This document shows positions 47,877-59,120 of a stretch of DNA of 64,000 nt, piece after piece. The position numbers and the translations under genes were made by a program. Within the stretch, counting starts at the first letter, position 1. Every line of letters begins with the position of its first letter. The notes beneath the pieces are model-generated. The model saw only the letters and a program-made list of their open reading frames with translations, was not told the origin of the DNA and did not search any database. Source of the stretch: Panulirus ornatus (lineage: Eukaryota > Arthropoda > Malacostraca > Decapoda > Palinuridae); assembly GCF_036320965.1 (NCBI RefSeq), contig NC_092250.1, positions 13,089,100-13,153,099 of the forward strand. Direction: 5' to 3'.

Positions 47877-47880
<4 letters not shown>
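47623..47880 (+). mobile_element. RTE-like LINE 3' end with duplicated start
   Basis: It covers the last codons, stop and full short-form 3' UTR of the LINE, ending GCGGGAGACAGCGACAAAGC plus an A-rich tail (47864-47880). Twenty bases of UTR (GGATTGAATCAGGGCATGTG) precede the copy, which then restarts about 60 bases upstream in element coordinates (TAGAGTAAATTGGAGCGATG). A (TATATACA)n run lies on the left, a TA array on the right. Confidence 0.9.

Positions 47881-47938
<58 letters not shown>
47881..47938. repeat. (TA)n array at LINE tail
   Basis: 58-base TA array following the A-rich tail. Confidence 0.97.
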
Positions 47939-47941
<3 letters not shown>

Positions 47942-48139
47942 CCCAGGCTCAAGAGGGAGGGAGAAGCAGTTGTTTCAAGTGGTCGTTGTCAAGTGGAGAC
48001 TATTGCCCTTTGCATCGAGACGCAAATGCTGTATTTCGTTCGCTGTGTTGTCATCATTCCGATTCTCTAATTTTCCTCGGGAGTTGTTCAATTGGTGGGC
48101 ATCACGTTGGCTACAGACTAGTGTGAAGTGTATTTCGTT

Positions 48140-48310
48140 CCATAGCCGTGAAGACCTCGAGTTGTTAGCCTTGACGCATTCAAGGGCCGCCCGGGGTCGA
48201 GCAAATGGGTTCTAATCCTAGTTTTGCGGTAGTCGGTCCACAGTTAGTCCAGCTGTTCATCTTCCTCTAAGCCCGGGTTGGTTGCTAAGTTAGGGGAAAT
48301 GGCTTATCCT
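48140..48310 (+). repeat. tRNA-derived SINE-like fragment
   Basis: GGGTTCTAATCCTAG is B-box-like. AGTCGGTCCACAGTTAGTCC and AGCTGTTCATCTTCCTC follow. The same order (B box, CAGC/AGCTGTTCATC, then a GGTTGGT-like block) recurs at 57255-57411 and inverted at 51477-51650. The A box is not clear. Confidence 0.55.
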
Positions 48311-48359
48311 ATATACAGAGAGAGAGTGAATGAGATGGCCTTTTATTAGGGTAATCAGT

Positions 48360-48700
48360 TACCTCTGCCTTTTCAGCCAAGACGAAAAAAGAAAACTGGG
48401 AACATCCCATCATTCCCTAACCAACTTCTTCCTTCCCCTTGAACTTTGTGTCACTCAGAGACAGAACATCCAGGTTCCTCGCCTCAAACACACTACCTGC
48501 CTTTCCCTTGTTCTTATCTTGTTTACATCTACGTATATTCAGGTACCTCATTGTGTTTGCCATGGAGGAAGAGGAGGACTCCATGCTTGGCTCCATCTGT
48601 TTCAAGATTAAGAAATTAAGATACAAGAAGGGAAGGGTTGCCAGCTGTCCACTTCCGTTCGTTCCAGTCGCATTCTGAGACGACCGGGGGTTTGTTTGTC
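48360..48700 (-). mobile_element. Possible LINE 5' region, endonuclease start
   Basis: The minus strand has an open stretch with MRYLNIRRCKQDKNKGKAGS followed by NLDVLSLSDTKFKGKEE. This resembles the first strand and the Q-E-T-K-W-K-G block at the N-terminus of RTE/AP-type LINE endonucleases, with the catalytic Glu position reading Asp (SDTK). The region is absent from the other copies here, so family membership is inference. Confidence 0.4.
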
Positions 48701-48843
48701 TCAACGGTGGAAAGGTTTAGATAAAAGAAACAAGGTTCTTTTTCTTGCTAAAGTTCGTTTGTTCAGGTCTAAATAAATTCATTTGTTCACATTGTTCATA
48801 TTCTGGGTCTGTGTCATGTTTATAATGAGCTGGACAGCCAAAG

Positions 48844-48844
<1 letters not shown>

Positions 48845-48934
<90 letters not shown>
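48845..48934. repeat. (TC)n microsatellite
   Basis: About 90 bases of pure TC, among the longest in the window. Confidence 0.97.
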
Positions 48935-48939
<5 letters not shown>

Positions 48940-49889
48940 ATTTTGGTCACCCTGACCTTTCCTGTGTCAAAGAATTTTCCATCATTGACGAGTTCGGCTT
49001 GAAAGGTCACCGGCTATTGTATATTTGGCTGGAACTAACATCAGAATTCACAGTCGACATTTTCTACATAGTTCACCTCTTAACGTTTTCTTTGTAAAAT
49101 CACATAGGAAAATGGGCTCGTTTTCCATTGTTGTCGGCACTTTTCATCTCGGACTAATTTATCCTCTTTGCATTTTACGTGCATAGGAGAGCGAGTGTAA
49201 GTCTCCGAGAGTTTAGCCTGCCATTTAGAAATGAACTTCGTTTTCTGTCCTATTGTGTCGTCCGAATGGCAGTAATAATATACCTTCGTTTGCCATTGTG
49301 ATCATCACAGTCTTGTTTCTATCTGTTTTTGTAGTATGTATGTGAGTAATTACTCTTAAAGGTGACTTTTTCGTTGTGTTTTACGCCGAGGGAGTGTTGC
49401 CTCGTCTTCTAACCTTGTGTATGTTTGTACTATGTCTTTATTCTTATGACACACACACACACATACACACACACACACACAGGCACACACACATATTTAC
49501 GTAATCACTTACATTTGATGATTTGCATCTTATCATTTTGAAGATGTCTCGAGATGAGATGAATTTCTCAGTGTAACGCGGGGAATATTCCTTTCACTGT
49601 CCTTCACTGTGTAGCTAAAAGCTTGCATGTTGCAGAAACCTTTTGATACAACGTTATTTCCCAAGCGTTATGATAATAAGGCTATTTGCATAGGTGGGGC
49701 CGGTGGAGCGCAGAGTTGGAAACGGGTCGACAGGGTTCTCGGGTCAGTTGCTCGGTCACTTGGGGAGAGTATTTCCTGGTGGAGGATCCCGGGTCATATG
49801 GTTGACCCATTTGACCAGAGGGTCTGTCTGGTCGGGCGATGGAGGTCAAGTTAGAGGTTTTCGTGAATAAGAATCTTGAGTTTTTTGGG
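48935..49889. other. No supported feature
   Basis: Apparently unique, with a short CA run at about 49449-49490. At 49700-49850 many GGGTC/GGTC words occur. Confidence 0.45.
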
Positions 49890-50144
49890 TTTTTTTTTCA
49901 AAGTCGATGAAAGTTTTTATGGGCAGGGACAAGTCAAGGTTGAGATAGGGCAATTTTCTCTTTTCATTGACTTAGTTGAGCTTTGTGTTTCTAATAATGT
50001 TTTCCAAGATGACGAAGGTAATCTTTATAGATAGAAATTTGGTCTTTGCCATGGGACACCCTCTTGATCTGATTCTTAGTAACTTATTTATCGAATGATT
50101 AGAAGATGAAATTTTTAACTTCAATCAATGATCATCCGAAAGTC

Positions 50145-50216
50145 TGGTTTAGGTAGGTGGATGATGTGTGGTTTAGGTAGGTGGATGATGTGTGGTTTAG
50201 GTAGGTGGATGATGTG
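50145..50216 (+). repeat. 24-bp tandem triplication of the RT catalytic motif
   Basis: TGGTTTAGGTAG followed by GTGGATGATGTG occurs three times without a single difference. Confidence 0.97.
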
Positions 50217-50641
50217 TGGTCCTTGTGGCCATCCTCCCAAGATTGTAATGTTTTCTTTATTGAATTGAATAACATCCTCCCCACTAGCAAATACAAGATG
50301 GAATGGGGAAAAAAGAAGGCAAACTGTCCTTTCTAGATGTGATGATAAATAGAGAATTTGATCATTTGTTCTTTAAAATCTACAGAAAGCCCACCAACTC
50401 TTGAGAATTGTATTCATTATTTCTCGGCATATGATCCTTGTAGTTATGTCTTATGTTTTTAAGAGCACTACGGATATGTGATCCCATAGGCCTGGTAGAT
50501 GAATCTACGTAGTCATATAAGACGTATCTTTAGACAATTATATTATCCCAATTGATTTTGAAACAAAGCTTACTGGAAAGCTAGGAAGACAATGTATGTT
50601 TCTTGTAACAAAAATATGACAAGGGTAAGTCTAAATGTTTA

Positions 50642-51256
50642 GTGTTGCCCTATTCTCCCAACTTAGCTAATCTAAGACATGCTCTAAAAAGCAGTGCTTG
50701 TAATGTTGCTTTCCAGTACAAATATATCATCAGTATGACCTTAATAAATAGTAGGCCAAATCATGCAACAATTGGGAGTGTTTACGCCGTCAAATGTAAT
50801 GCATGTAAATGTATTAATATAGGCCAGACCGGAAAAACTGGAACGGAGAAGTGTTATTGGCACCGTCTTTCAGTACGCAGTGATGACCACAAAAATGCAA
50901 TCGCTAAACATGGTCATGAAAATCCCGTTATTCTATACCCCTCTGCTGATTATGCCACACGCAACGTAATTGAATCTGTCTTAATTGCTAATACTAAGAA
51001 CTTTAATCTGTCCCCAGGCAATTTCAAAGCCCATCCTAGCATTAACCAAATCATTATGAGAGAATTGGCAAGACACGAAAACATAAAAAAAAAGTTGTTC
51101 AAGACACGCCCAGCTACCCAGGTCAACCCCCGCCACGTGACCTCACTTAATCACTCTCCCTTACAACGGTTACTGCCAGACAAAGCGGACAGTGGTTGGT
51201 CTGTACAGGTTGGTGCTGGACGGCGGGACTCAAGTGTGATGTTGGGATTTGAATAA
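50642..51256 (+). pseudogene. GIY-YIG endonuclease domain of Penelope-like element
   Basis: The frame is open for 204 codons but is only the C-terminal part of the polyprotein, so its first Met is not a real start. Residues 1-40 match the linker between RT and nuclease (LPYSPNLANLRHALK). The nuclease domain runs from about residue 46 (SVYAVKCNACKCINIGQT). The second signature Tyr is replaced by Asn (NIGQT), while R/H residues near 75-79 and the metal-binding Glu in VIESVLI (about residue 111) remain. NFNLSPG follows. The loss of Tyr and the broken RT upstream suggest no activity. Confidence 0.83.
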
Positions 51257-51405
51257 CTTTGTTAAGTACTGGCACCTGATGAGGTGGATTGTCTCCACGA
51301 AACATATCGTGCCACATGTATAGAAAAATTACATGTCAAATACAATAGTATGAACTTCTACTGATGTGCGATTTCACCTTCATGCTATCATCACGGACTA
51401 GTGTG

Positions 51406-51408
<3 letters not shown>

Positions 51409-51476
<68 letters not shown>
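51409..51476. repeat. (TA)n array between Penelope and tRNA-SINE
   Basis: 68-base TA array. Confidence 0.97.
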
Positions 51477-51478
<2 letters not shown>

Positions 51479-51650
51479 AAAGCCAGGTATCCAATTTATC
51501 TATCAACCCCGTTGGAAGGATGAACAGCTTGGTAAACTGCGTGCTTACTGTCGCGCCCACGATTCGAACCCGTGTACTTGGCCTGAACCTGGTCGGGCCA
51601 GTACATGCGTCATGGTCGGTAAGGCTAGCCACTGCACCACCACCACTACC
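51477..51650 (-). repeat. tRNA-derived SINE-like element
   Basis: On the minus strand TGGTGCAGTGGCTAGCC is A-box-like and CGGGTTCGAATCGTGGGC contains a good B box. A body with AAGCTGTTCATCCTTCCAAC and a block ending ATTGGATACCTGGCTT follow. Its 3' end abuts the TA array. The head resembles a tRNA but has a long insert between the boxes. Confidence 0.7.
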
Positions 51651-53615
51651 CTTTATGGAAAGGTGTCATTTTTTATTGGAACATCAAAAACTTCTAAAAA
51701 AAAAATGAAAAACAATTTGGATCAGAAATAGTCATTTTTGTTTAATGGAAAAATTTATTCTTTAATTGAATTTTTGCATTAACATTGTGCATGTTTTTCT
51801 TTTTTTAATTTTTATTAATATATTTGCATTGACGTAGTTTTGGAAACTTTTCTGAAAATATTCCGGTCAACTGCTTGTTGGGTCATGGGTCACGGGGTCA
51901 AGCGCGTTGCCACGGGTCAGATGTTTGACGGGTCGCGGGTCAAGGCTTATGACCCGTTTCCACACACACACACACACACGCACCAAAATAGAAGAAAAAA
52001 AAAAGGTTTAATTTCTGTTTTCAAGAGCATTTCACTTTGCTAAGGATTACGAGTGACATAGCAAATGGCATTACGACTTTCTGAATGCAACATGGAGGCC
52101 ATCAGAGTCTGTGATAACTTTAGCTTCGAAATGTTCCATCCCATTTATATCAGGTGTGCTTGACACACACACACACTCACAGGTTCAAGACGAACTGTTG
52201 AACATGTCATGTATTTTGTAGTAGGTTGCAAGGCTTTAGCGTTGGGTTCGATCCCTTAGAACTTAGAACTCTGTAAGTGTAGTGTTGACCAGAAGTCATC
52301 TCCGTTCTGATTTAGAGGCGGTGTGTCTGCGTTACGTGTAGGGTGGCTTGATTGTGATGCTAACTGACCTTGTAGTAAACCTTAAAATACTTTACTAGTA
52401 TCTCCTTACACACCCGTAGTATGACTTTATTCAGGCAGAGGTGAAATGATCTTGTGGTTCAAATGAACTTTTAGAAAGTTCAAATGAACTTTTTAGCTGA
52501 TGAACATTACTTTAGGTTGACCTTTACTGAAGAGTTCGATTTTTTTTAATACAGTGTTATTAAGTGTGGATAGTAATGCATTCTATCCCTTGTTCGTTGA
52601 ACGAGTAATTATAATGGGAGCCATCTCGTCACTACACTGACTTATTTAGGTCACACATAGGGTTAACAGAGTGTTGACAATCAGTTCATAAATCTCAGGT
52701 TACGGTGGGGGATCGTAAAGGGCGAAGGGTATGCAAAGAAGGAATGAGATAGAATCATATATTTATGATAGTGTTGGGCTTGAAGTGGCGAAGATTAACT
52801 GTACAAAAATATGGCTGATAAAGCTAAAGAAAGAACCTCCTTACATGGCGGTCAATATTAGTCGCACGTCGTTTTCTGTTGACTGAATATCTCCACTGCA
52901 GGGACGGTACCTTAAAAGGGTAGACTTACTAATAGTGAAACATGTTTAGAACCCTCTCATAGAACCAAGCAGACAACGTTTTAGTCATATGCACACGCCT
53001 TCATCTCGCTGTGGTGTGACTTAAAGCCAAAAATAAAATAAATCACCGTTGGCTCCAGGTTTCCAAGGAATTGTTCCCAAAGAAGTCTTAGAGTCCATCA
53101 TAGTATGAAGCTACTATTCAGGTGTAGGTGTTGAGGAACTAAGAGATGGCACACCGATTTTTTTATTCTATTTTCGAGAGTCATACAGAGACGACCTTTC
53201 CAAACTCGTATTGTTCGTACTCTTGTTTGAATGATTTCTACCATTTCCATATGTACATCGTCTTACATTTAAGAATGTGATGTACTTCCTCTTTTGCATA
53301 CTTTCTAGGCAAATCTCGTCTCTGTGCCATCGTGGATTGATGAATATATTTAAGAGACGAGGCTCCAGCCTTGGGCCAGCTTCAGGAATACTACCACCGG
53401 CTGACGCCTCCACACAGCTCCTCCAGGACCCATGTGAGGGTAGGCTGCTGTAGCCTCGAGGCTGTACACACCAGGAGAGGAACACGGACACGATGGACTC
53501 CTCCTAGGTGCGAGGAGTTGTTCCTCGACGAGACTGTTACATCCCCTTCATCCCCTGACGAAGGTGACTTGTCTGTGGCACTGTAGCCATTTCCAGTCGG
53601 ATCCAGTAACACAGA

Positions 53616-53617
<2 letters not shown>
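51651..53617. other. No supported feature
   Basis: AT-rich at 51660-51840, GGGTCA-rich at 51880-51960, otherwise apparently unique. No gene recognised. Confidence 0.45.

Positions 53618-53675
<58 letters not shown>
53618..53675. repeat. (TC)n microsatellite
   Basis: Pure TC array. Confidence 0.97.
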
Positions 53676-53678
<3 letters not shown>

Positions 53679-54734
53679 TCAAACCCTGTTCTCTCCTTCC
53701 CCCCCACTCACTCGCTCTTCTCACCTTTCGCTGGGCGCCACAGAACAAACGACTCCACGTCGAGGCAGGAATAGTAAATGGCGGGGCAGCGATTGCGGTG
53801 TGTTGACTTTCCAGCTTTCCAGTCCTTTTGCGGTTCATATCATCCATTCAGAAGTCCTCAAGTTACTGAGTTACAACCGCATCAGGATCCTCCTCTTCCG
53901 TGTTTGCTGTGGTATATCAGTGCTGGAGTGTGTGTGTGTGTGTGTGGGAGGATATTCTTCAGCTGTGTCTAACGTGACTCACGCGGGTGACGTTAACGCC
54001 CTGAGTTCGCCTCTTTCGTCTGCGTCAGCGACTGCTGTCTTGTCCCGCCTTCACTGTAAACGAGTCTCCCGGTTTTGTCAAATTGCCTTCATTCGCCTCT
54101 AATGACCTCACTGGCTGGGCTTGAGGAGACGTTATTATCCGTGTAAAACGAGGCCAACGCTCTTATCTTTCCAGTCTTCATAAGAGAGAACTCGGGAGTC
54201 TTTATGTTTTGAAGGCCAACCCCACTCAAAATCCATATTGATTCTTCCCATCTTTACTTGGTCTGGCGACAAGCGAGAGAGCTCATGTGTGTATATACGT
54301 TTGTATTTTTAAGGGTGGGACGTATTTATGATCCTGGGATAAACGAGCAGATGTGATGAATTGGTTAACAATCAAAGCAGCATTTTTTTTTTTTTCGTAA
54401 TGTTGAAAGCTCTAGCCACGGTCAAAGGTCTCCAGTATTGCCAAGCCTCGACTGTAATAGATCAGACTGATAGAGAAGTATGGGGTCTTTGAGGAGGAAC
54501 AGGAAAGCCTGTAATTTGCTGTAAGGAAAGGACCCGAGATGGTAAAGAAGAGACCCCCCTGAATTTAGTGGTGTAGGGAAAGAAATGGAAGTGACACCTG
54601 CCCACCCTTGAGTTGCTCACGGAAACATAGTAATTTATGTGTGGCATTGTCTTGCCTAGTGTCGCTGGGGTCTGATGCACGGTGGTGACACACTGGCAGT
54701 CAGTAACAGGGTGCAGGAACCGGAGTATTATATC
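53676..54734. other. No supported feature
   Basis: Apparently unique sequence with a short TG run near 53930. Confidence 0.5.
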
Positions 54735-54805
54735 TGTAGGAGAGGGATGGAGAACCGAGGCTGCAGGGTGGGCCAGTAACAGGGGTATGACGAATCCTTT
54801 GGAGT
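54735..54805 (+). repeat. Dispersed repeat family R-A, diverged copy
   Basis: GAGGCTGCAGGGTGGGCCAG followed by TAACAGGGGTATGACGAATCCTTTGG keeps the block order of the family. Confidence 0.4.
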
Positions 54806-55000
54806 GAGGAGTTCATAGACGTGATGTTAACGATACATCCTCACCAAAGGGTGATATTTCTAACGGGATGTGATCTCCTGCAGATGAAGCACGATGATGA
54901 CAACCTACCCATACATACACATACACAAACACCCACCTTCCCCTCTTACCATCACCTTGCTTTGATATGCGAGACCCCACGTCACACCACGTCACCTAGT

Positions 55001-55013
55001 GGGTCAAAGGTCA
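55001..55013 (+). promoter_or_regulatory. Nuclear-receptor DR1-like sequence
   Basis: GGGTCA A AGGTCA is a one-base-spaced direct repeat of receptor half-sites. No promoter is nearby, so function is unknown. Confidence 0.3.
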
Positions 55014-55109
55014 CTGAACTGCACATAGACCCCCGAGATCTCTCAAAATCAACGCGAATGGTACATTAATAACGTGTGAATCTCGTATATCACTTCATCT
55101 GTGAGTGTC

Positions 55110-55175
55110 TAGGGGTCGAACCAGGAACATTTGGACGACAGCCAGCGAGTGCATCCACTGGGCCACTGTAGGACA
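55110..55175 (-). repeat. tRNA-like sequence, probably SINE head
   Basis: On the minus strand AGTGGCCCAGTGGATGC is A-box-like and CTGGTTCGACCCC is B-box-like, about 35 bases apart. Confidence 0.5.
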
Positions 55176-55228
55176 AAAGTCTCCCACGCTAATTTTCCAT
55201 GACCTCTGCGTCCCAGCTCGATATTACG

Positions 55229-55250
55229 TGACCTACGAGGTCAAAGGTCA
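55229..55250 (+). promoter_or_regulatory. ER3 plus DR1 nuclear-receptor-like cluster
   Basis: TGACCT-ACG-AGGTCA-A-AGGTCA: three perfect half-sites. The surroundings resemble the segment at 54990-55025, so this is probably a repeated SINE body segment. Confidence 0.35.
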
Positions 55251-55314
55251 CCAGTCTGCACCATCGTCTATACACAAGGGTGACGCCTGTGTCTTAAAAG
55301 CTTCTTAACACACG

Positions 55315-55575
55315 TCATCCGGTACAGTAAACTACACCACCTGTGTGTAAACTACTACACCACCTGTGTGTAAACCACTACACCCATGTGTAAACCACCA
55401 CTTGTGTGTAAACCACTACCCCCGTGTGTAAACTACACCACCTGTGTGTAAACCACTACATCCTTGTGTAAACCACCACCTGTGTGTAAACCACTACCCC
55501 CGTGTGTAGACTACACCACCTGTGTGTAAACCACTACCCCCGTGTGTAGACTACACCACGTGTGTGTGTGTGTGT
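55315..55575. repeat. Degenerate ~19-22-bp tandem repeat
   Basis: ACTACACCACCTGTGTGTAA and shorter variants recur about a dozen times. Confidence 0.85.
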
Positions 55576-56146
55576 GCCTTAGAGTCACACCCATGTTACT
55601 GTATATATATTATTGGATGTGGTACTCGAGTTATTGATCACAGTACTTGAGGGATTAATGAGCGTAATACGCTCGAAAATGAGCTGCATCCTCCCTCCCG
55701 ACCAGCCCCCAGTCATCTCGGGTGGTTTACTTCGACAGGAAAAAGGAAAAAGAAAAAGAAGAAAAAAAAGGGATTACCCCATCAGTCCTGAAATCGTGTC
55801 ATAAATATGACTGGGAATGGTGATAAGCTGTGGCGTGGAGCTGGATTAGACCCGGCCTTGAATATATTGGTTAGGTATTTGTATAATGTATTACATGGGA
55901 GGGATGGAGAGCGAGGGGGGGACGAGCGCCACAAGGGAGTGAGGGGGAAGAGGAGGGTTTGGGAGGAAGCAAATGGAGATGGAGTGTGAGGGGTCAACGG
56001 GAGGGAGGGAAGGAAGGAAGGAAGGAAAGAAAGAAAAAAAAGGTAAGGTGAATGAGGGGGAGAGGGGAAAAGTAAGAGGGGTGGAGAGTGTGGAAAGGGT
56101 AACAAATGGGGAGGGGAGGAAGTGAGAGAGAACTAGGGGAGTGGAC

Positions 56147-56149
<3 letters not shown>

Positions 56150-56217
<68 letters not shown>
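56150..56217. repeat. (GA)n microsatellite in purine tract
   Basis: Pure GA array in a strongly purine-biased zone (about 55900-56217). Confidence 0.97.
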
Positions 56218-56220
<3 letters not shown>

Positions 56221-56437
56221 CTAACACATGAGGTGGCCTGACAGCGGGATCAGGCTTGGGCGCTGACAATGAAAACGGACGTGTGGGGACTGACTCACGA
56301 ACTTTAAATGCCACCGTTTTTATTTTGGTCTTGTAAAGGGGGGTAAAGAAAAAAAAATGCCTTCTCAATAAAACTCCAGTACCGTCAGATCAACACTACT
56401 TAGAGAAACCGCGTCCTATGCATTGAAAATATGAATT

Positions 56438-56439
<2 letters not shown>

Positions 56440-56475
<36 letters not shown>

Positions 56476-56577
56476 GTATACACAAACACACACACATACA
56501 TACACACACACATATACACACATACACACGTAAACACACACACACACACATGCACACACATAAACACATACATACGT

Positions 56578-56642
<65 letters not shown>

Positions 56643-56797
56643 AACACACACATGTACACACATACACACGTAAACACACACACACACATATAAAACACAT
56701 ACACACACACATATACACACAAACACACACATGTACACACATACACACGTAAACACACACACACATATAAAACACATACACACACACATGCACACGT

Positions 56798-56845
<48 letters not shown>
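56440..56845. repeat. CA-rich cryptic satellite
   Basis: CA arrays are interrupted by TATACACAAACACACACATG-type blocks that recur at about 80-85 bp (near 56510, 56630 and 56712). Three overlapping minus frames full of Cys and Val are translation artefacts. Confidence 0.9.
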
Positions 56846-56848
<3 letters not shown>

Positions 56849-56879
56849 ATACACACTCATCTGTTGTATTCATCATATC

Positions 56880-57254
56880 AGACCACTTTCATCAGTTCGT
56901 GGAGACGTGGTCTGGAATCCTCAGCTTCACAAAAAGATCAAAAGAAGTCTCACGATATCGTCCCTTGGTACGAAAGATTTCGTCCGGATTGAAATAGAAG
57001 ACACAAGATCTGCTCCTAACACTGGAAGTCACTCCCAGACCTTAATTTTCTGACCCCCTCAGACGCAAGAGAAGACCTCAGGGTCTTCCCCCATAAGTCT
57101 GGTGTTTATTCTGAACCGGATGAGATGATTTCACGAATGACGAACCATCTCTTTCGTTCTTTGATGTATAAGATGGATCACAGATTCTGTGTCCCGACCT
57201 CCTCTGTGGGGTAGAGGCTGGCTTCTGTAGCTCTGACCCCCTTCCCTCTGTGGT
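56880..57254. other. No supported feature
   Basis: Apparently unique sequence. Confidence 0.5.
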
Positions 57255-57411
57255 GGGTAGGGGTTTGCGTTGCTGACTTTGACGCAGTCACGGGCTGGCT
57301 AGGGTATAGCAAACGTAGAATCGAAATCGTGGTCGCAGCAGTTGCCCCAGGTGTTCATCTTGCCCTACGTGGGGCTGGTCTATATTTTGTTTGTATGTAA
57401 TATATATATAT
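57255..57411 (+). repeat. tRNA-derived SINE-like fragment
   Basis: AGAATCGAAATCGTGG (B-box-like), CAGCAGTTGCCCCAGGTGTT, CATCTTGCC and GGGGCTGGTC follow the order seen at 48140-48310. It ends in a short TA run. Confidence 0.5.
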
Positions 57412-58860
57412 TATGTTTTGGCCACCCAAAACCCCCAACCCAAAAATAAAAAAAAAAAAAAATAAAAAATATAAAATAAATTTAAAAAAAAAAAAATAAA
57501 AAAAATTTTTTTAAAAAAATTTTTAAAACCCCCCCCAACACCCAAAACCCCACCCCCAAAAAAAAAACTACCTAATAAACCAACCCCCCTTTTCCCCTTC
57601 AAAAATAAAAAAAAGGGGGGGGGTTTCCACCCCCCCCCCCCCTTTTATTTTTTAACACCCCAAAAAAAATACCCCCCAACCCCCAAAAAAAAAAAAAAAA
57701 AATAATAAATATTTTATTTATAAAAAATTATATTTAAATGTTTTTTCCTCAACTTAAAAGACAATTTTTCTTTTTCCCTAATCTCCGGATTGAAAAAAAA
57801 AAAACCCCCCCCCAAATTTAACCAAACTAATGGCTCACCAACTAAAAATTTTTCTAATTGGTGAAATTTGAACCATTTTCAGAACCCCTTTTTTTTTTGG
57901 ATGAAAGAGACAAAAAAACAAAAATCCCCTTTTTTTAAAAAAGTGAAAATTTGGGTAGCTTGACCCCCCCCTTGTTTAAAAATTTGTGTTTTTGGAGCTT
58001 TTTTTGGGCTTTAAATAAACACTGGAGAAAGTCCGTTAACCCTGCCCTTGGGTGTTATAAATAAAAATATATTATTTTTTAAATTATTTTATTTAAAAAA
58101 AAAAAAATTAATTATACCCCTTTTAAAAAATTTAAAAATTTTATTATAATTTTTAAATTAAAATTTATTTTAAAAATAATAAAATATTAAAAATCCCCCT
58201 TATTTAAAAATTAATTATTTTTAAAATTTTTACCCATTAATTATTTTTTTTTAAAATTAATTTTTTATTAATATTAAAATTTTTTTTTATTTATATATCT
58301 TTTTATTTATTATAAAATATTTTAAATTAATTTAATTAAAATTTCAAATTAATAAAAATAATTTCATTAATTTTTTTTAATTTCCCCCTTTTAAATTTAA
58401 TTATTACAAATTAAAATTCTTTTTTTTAAAAAAATATATATTTTTTTAAATTTATTTTTTTTTATTAATTTTTTAAAAAAATAAAAATTTTTTTAAATAA
58501 ATAAAATTTTATATTTTTAATCTTAATTTTTTTTTAAATTTTTTAAATTTAATTTCTTTTATATTCTTAAATTTAATTTTTTTATAATCATTTTAAATTT
58601 TAATTTTTTTAAAATTTTTAAAAAAACTTTTAATATTTTTTTTAAAATTTAAAAAATAAAATAACCCCATATTTTTTTAAAATTTTTAAAATAAATTTTT
58701 CCCCAAAATAAAAACAATTTTAAATTAAATTTTTCATTTTATTTTTTTAAAATATTTTTATAAAAATAAAAATTAATATAATATTAATATATATATATTA
58801 TTTTTATATTATATAAAATTTATATATATAATATATAAATATAAATTTTAAAATTGTTGG
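57412..58860. other. Abnormal homopolymer-rich tract, possibly low-quality sequence
   Basis: The left part (57412-57800) is nearly only long runs of A, C, T and G. The rest is almost pure A/T with broken short runs. The change at both edges is sharp. No microsatellite period, repeat family or gene is visible. It looks more like poorly polished long-read consensus than ordinary genomic sequence, but the sequence alone cannot prove that. Confidence 0.6.
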
Positions 58861-58964
58861 TGTATGTGTTTATAAAATTGGACTCCACTTACTCAAGGTT
58901 ATACTGCGATTGAAAAGTCGCCTTTAGCAAGGCTGTATCGTTGGAAGTCTGGTCTCGGCAAAAA

Positions 58965-59050
58965 CTTCTCATTCGAAAGGAGTCTGTATCTCCCTGCTAC
59001 TGAAAATAACGCAGCCTTAGGCGGCAGTAGCCTTTCGAAAGGTCCTGGGT
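58965..59050 (-). repeat. Dispersed repeat family R-A, inverted copy
   Basis: TCGAAAGGAGTCTGTATCTCC, then CTGCTACTGAAAATAACGCAG and CCTTAGGCGGCAGTAGCC, mirror the family core. Confidence 0.45.
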
Positions 59051-59120
59051 GACAAAAGGACTCAATTATAGAAATTGGCCCAGGGTTTGTTATTATGGTA
59101 TATGTGCCCATTACATACCA

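Larger units (their letters stand above)
49890..51400 (+). mobile_element. Penelope-like element family 1, RT end plus GIY-YIG, decayed
   Basis: About 49960-50060 gives DLVELCVSNNVFQDDEGNLY, then after stops FGLCHGTP, matching the Penelope RT block K-F-G-L-x-M-G-N-P-L-S-P. At 50145-50216 the catalytic block WFRxVDDV appears three times in tandem with a stop in place of Tyr. KIYRKPTNS, a Penelope RT signature, follows near 50380. Downstream lie the linker and GIY-YIG domain (50642-51256), then a 3' UTR ending GATTTCACC. The N-terminal RT is not seen. A TA array lies at 51409-51476. Confidence 0.85.

Noticed and set aside
51884..51965. Cluster of GGGTCA half-sites as a receptor element
   Set aside because: The words fall in a short G/T-biased stretch with irregular spacing. 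Weaker than the sites near 55001 and 55229, so not annotated.
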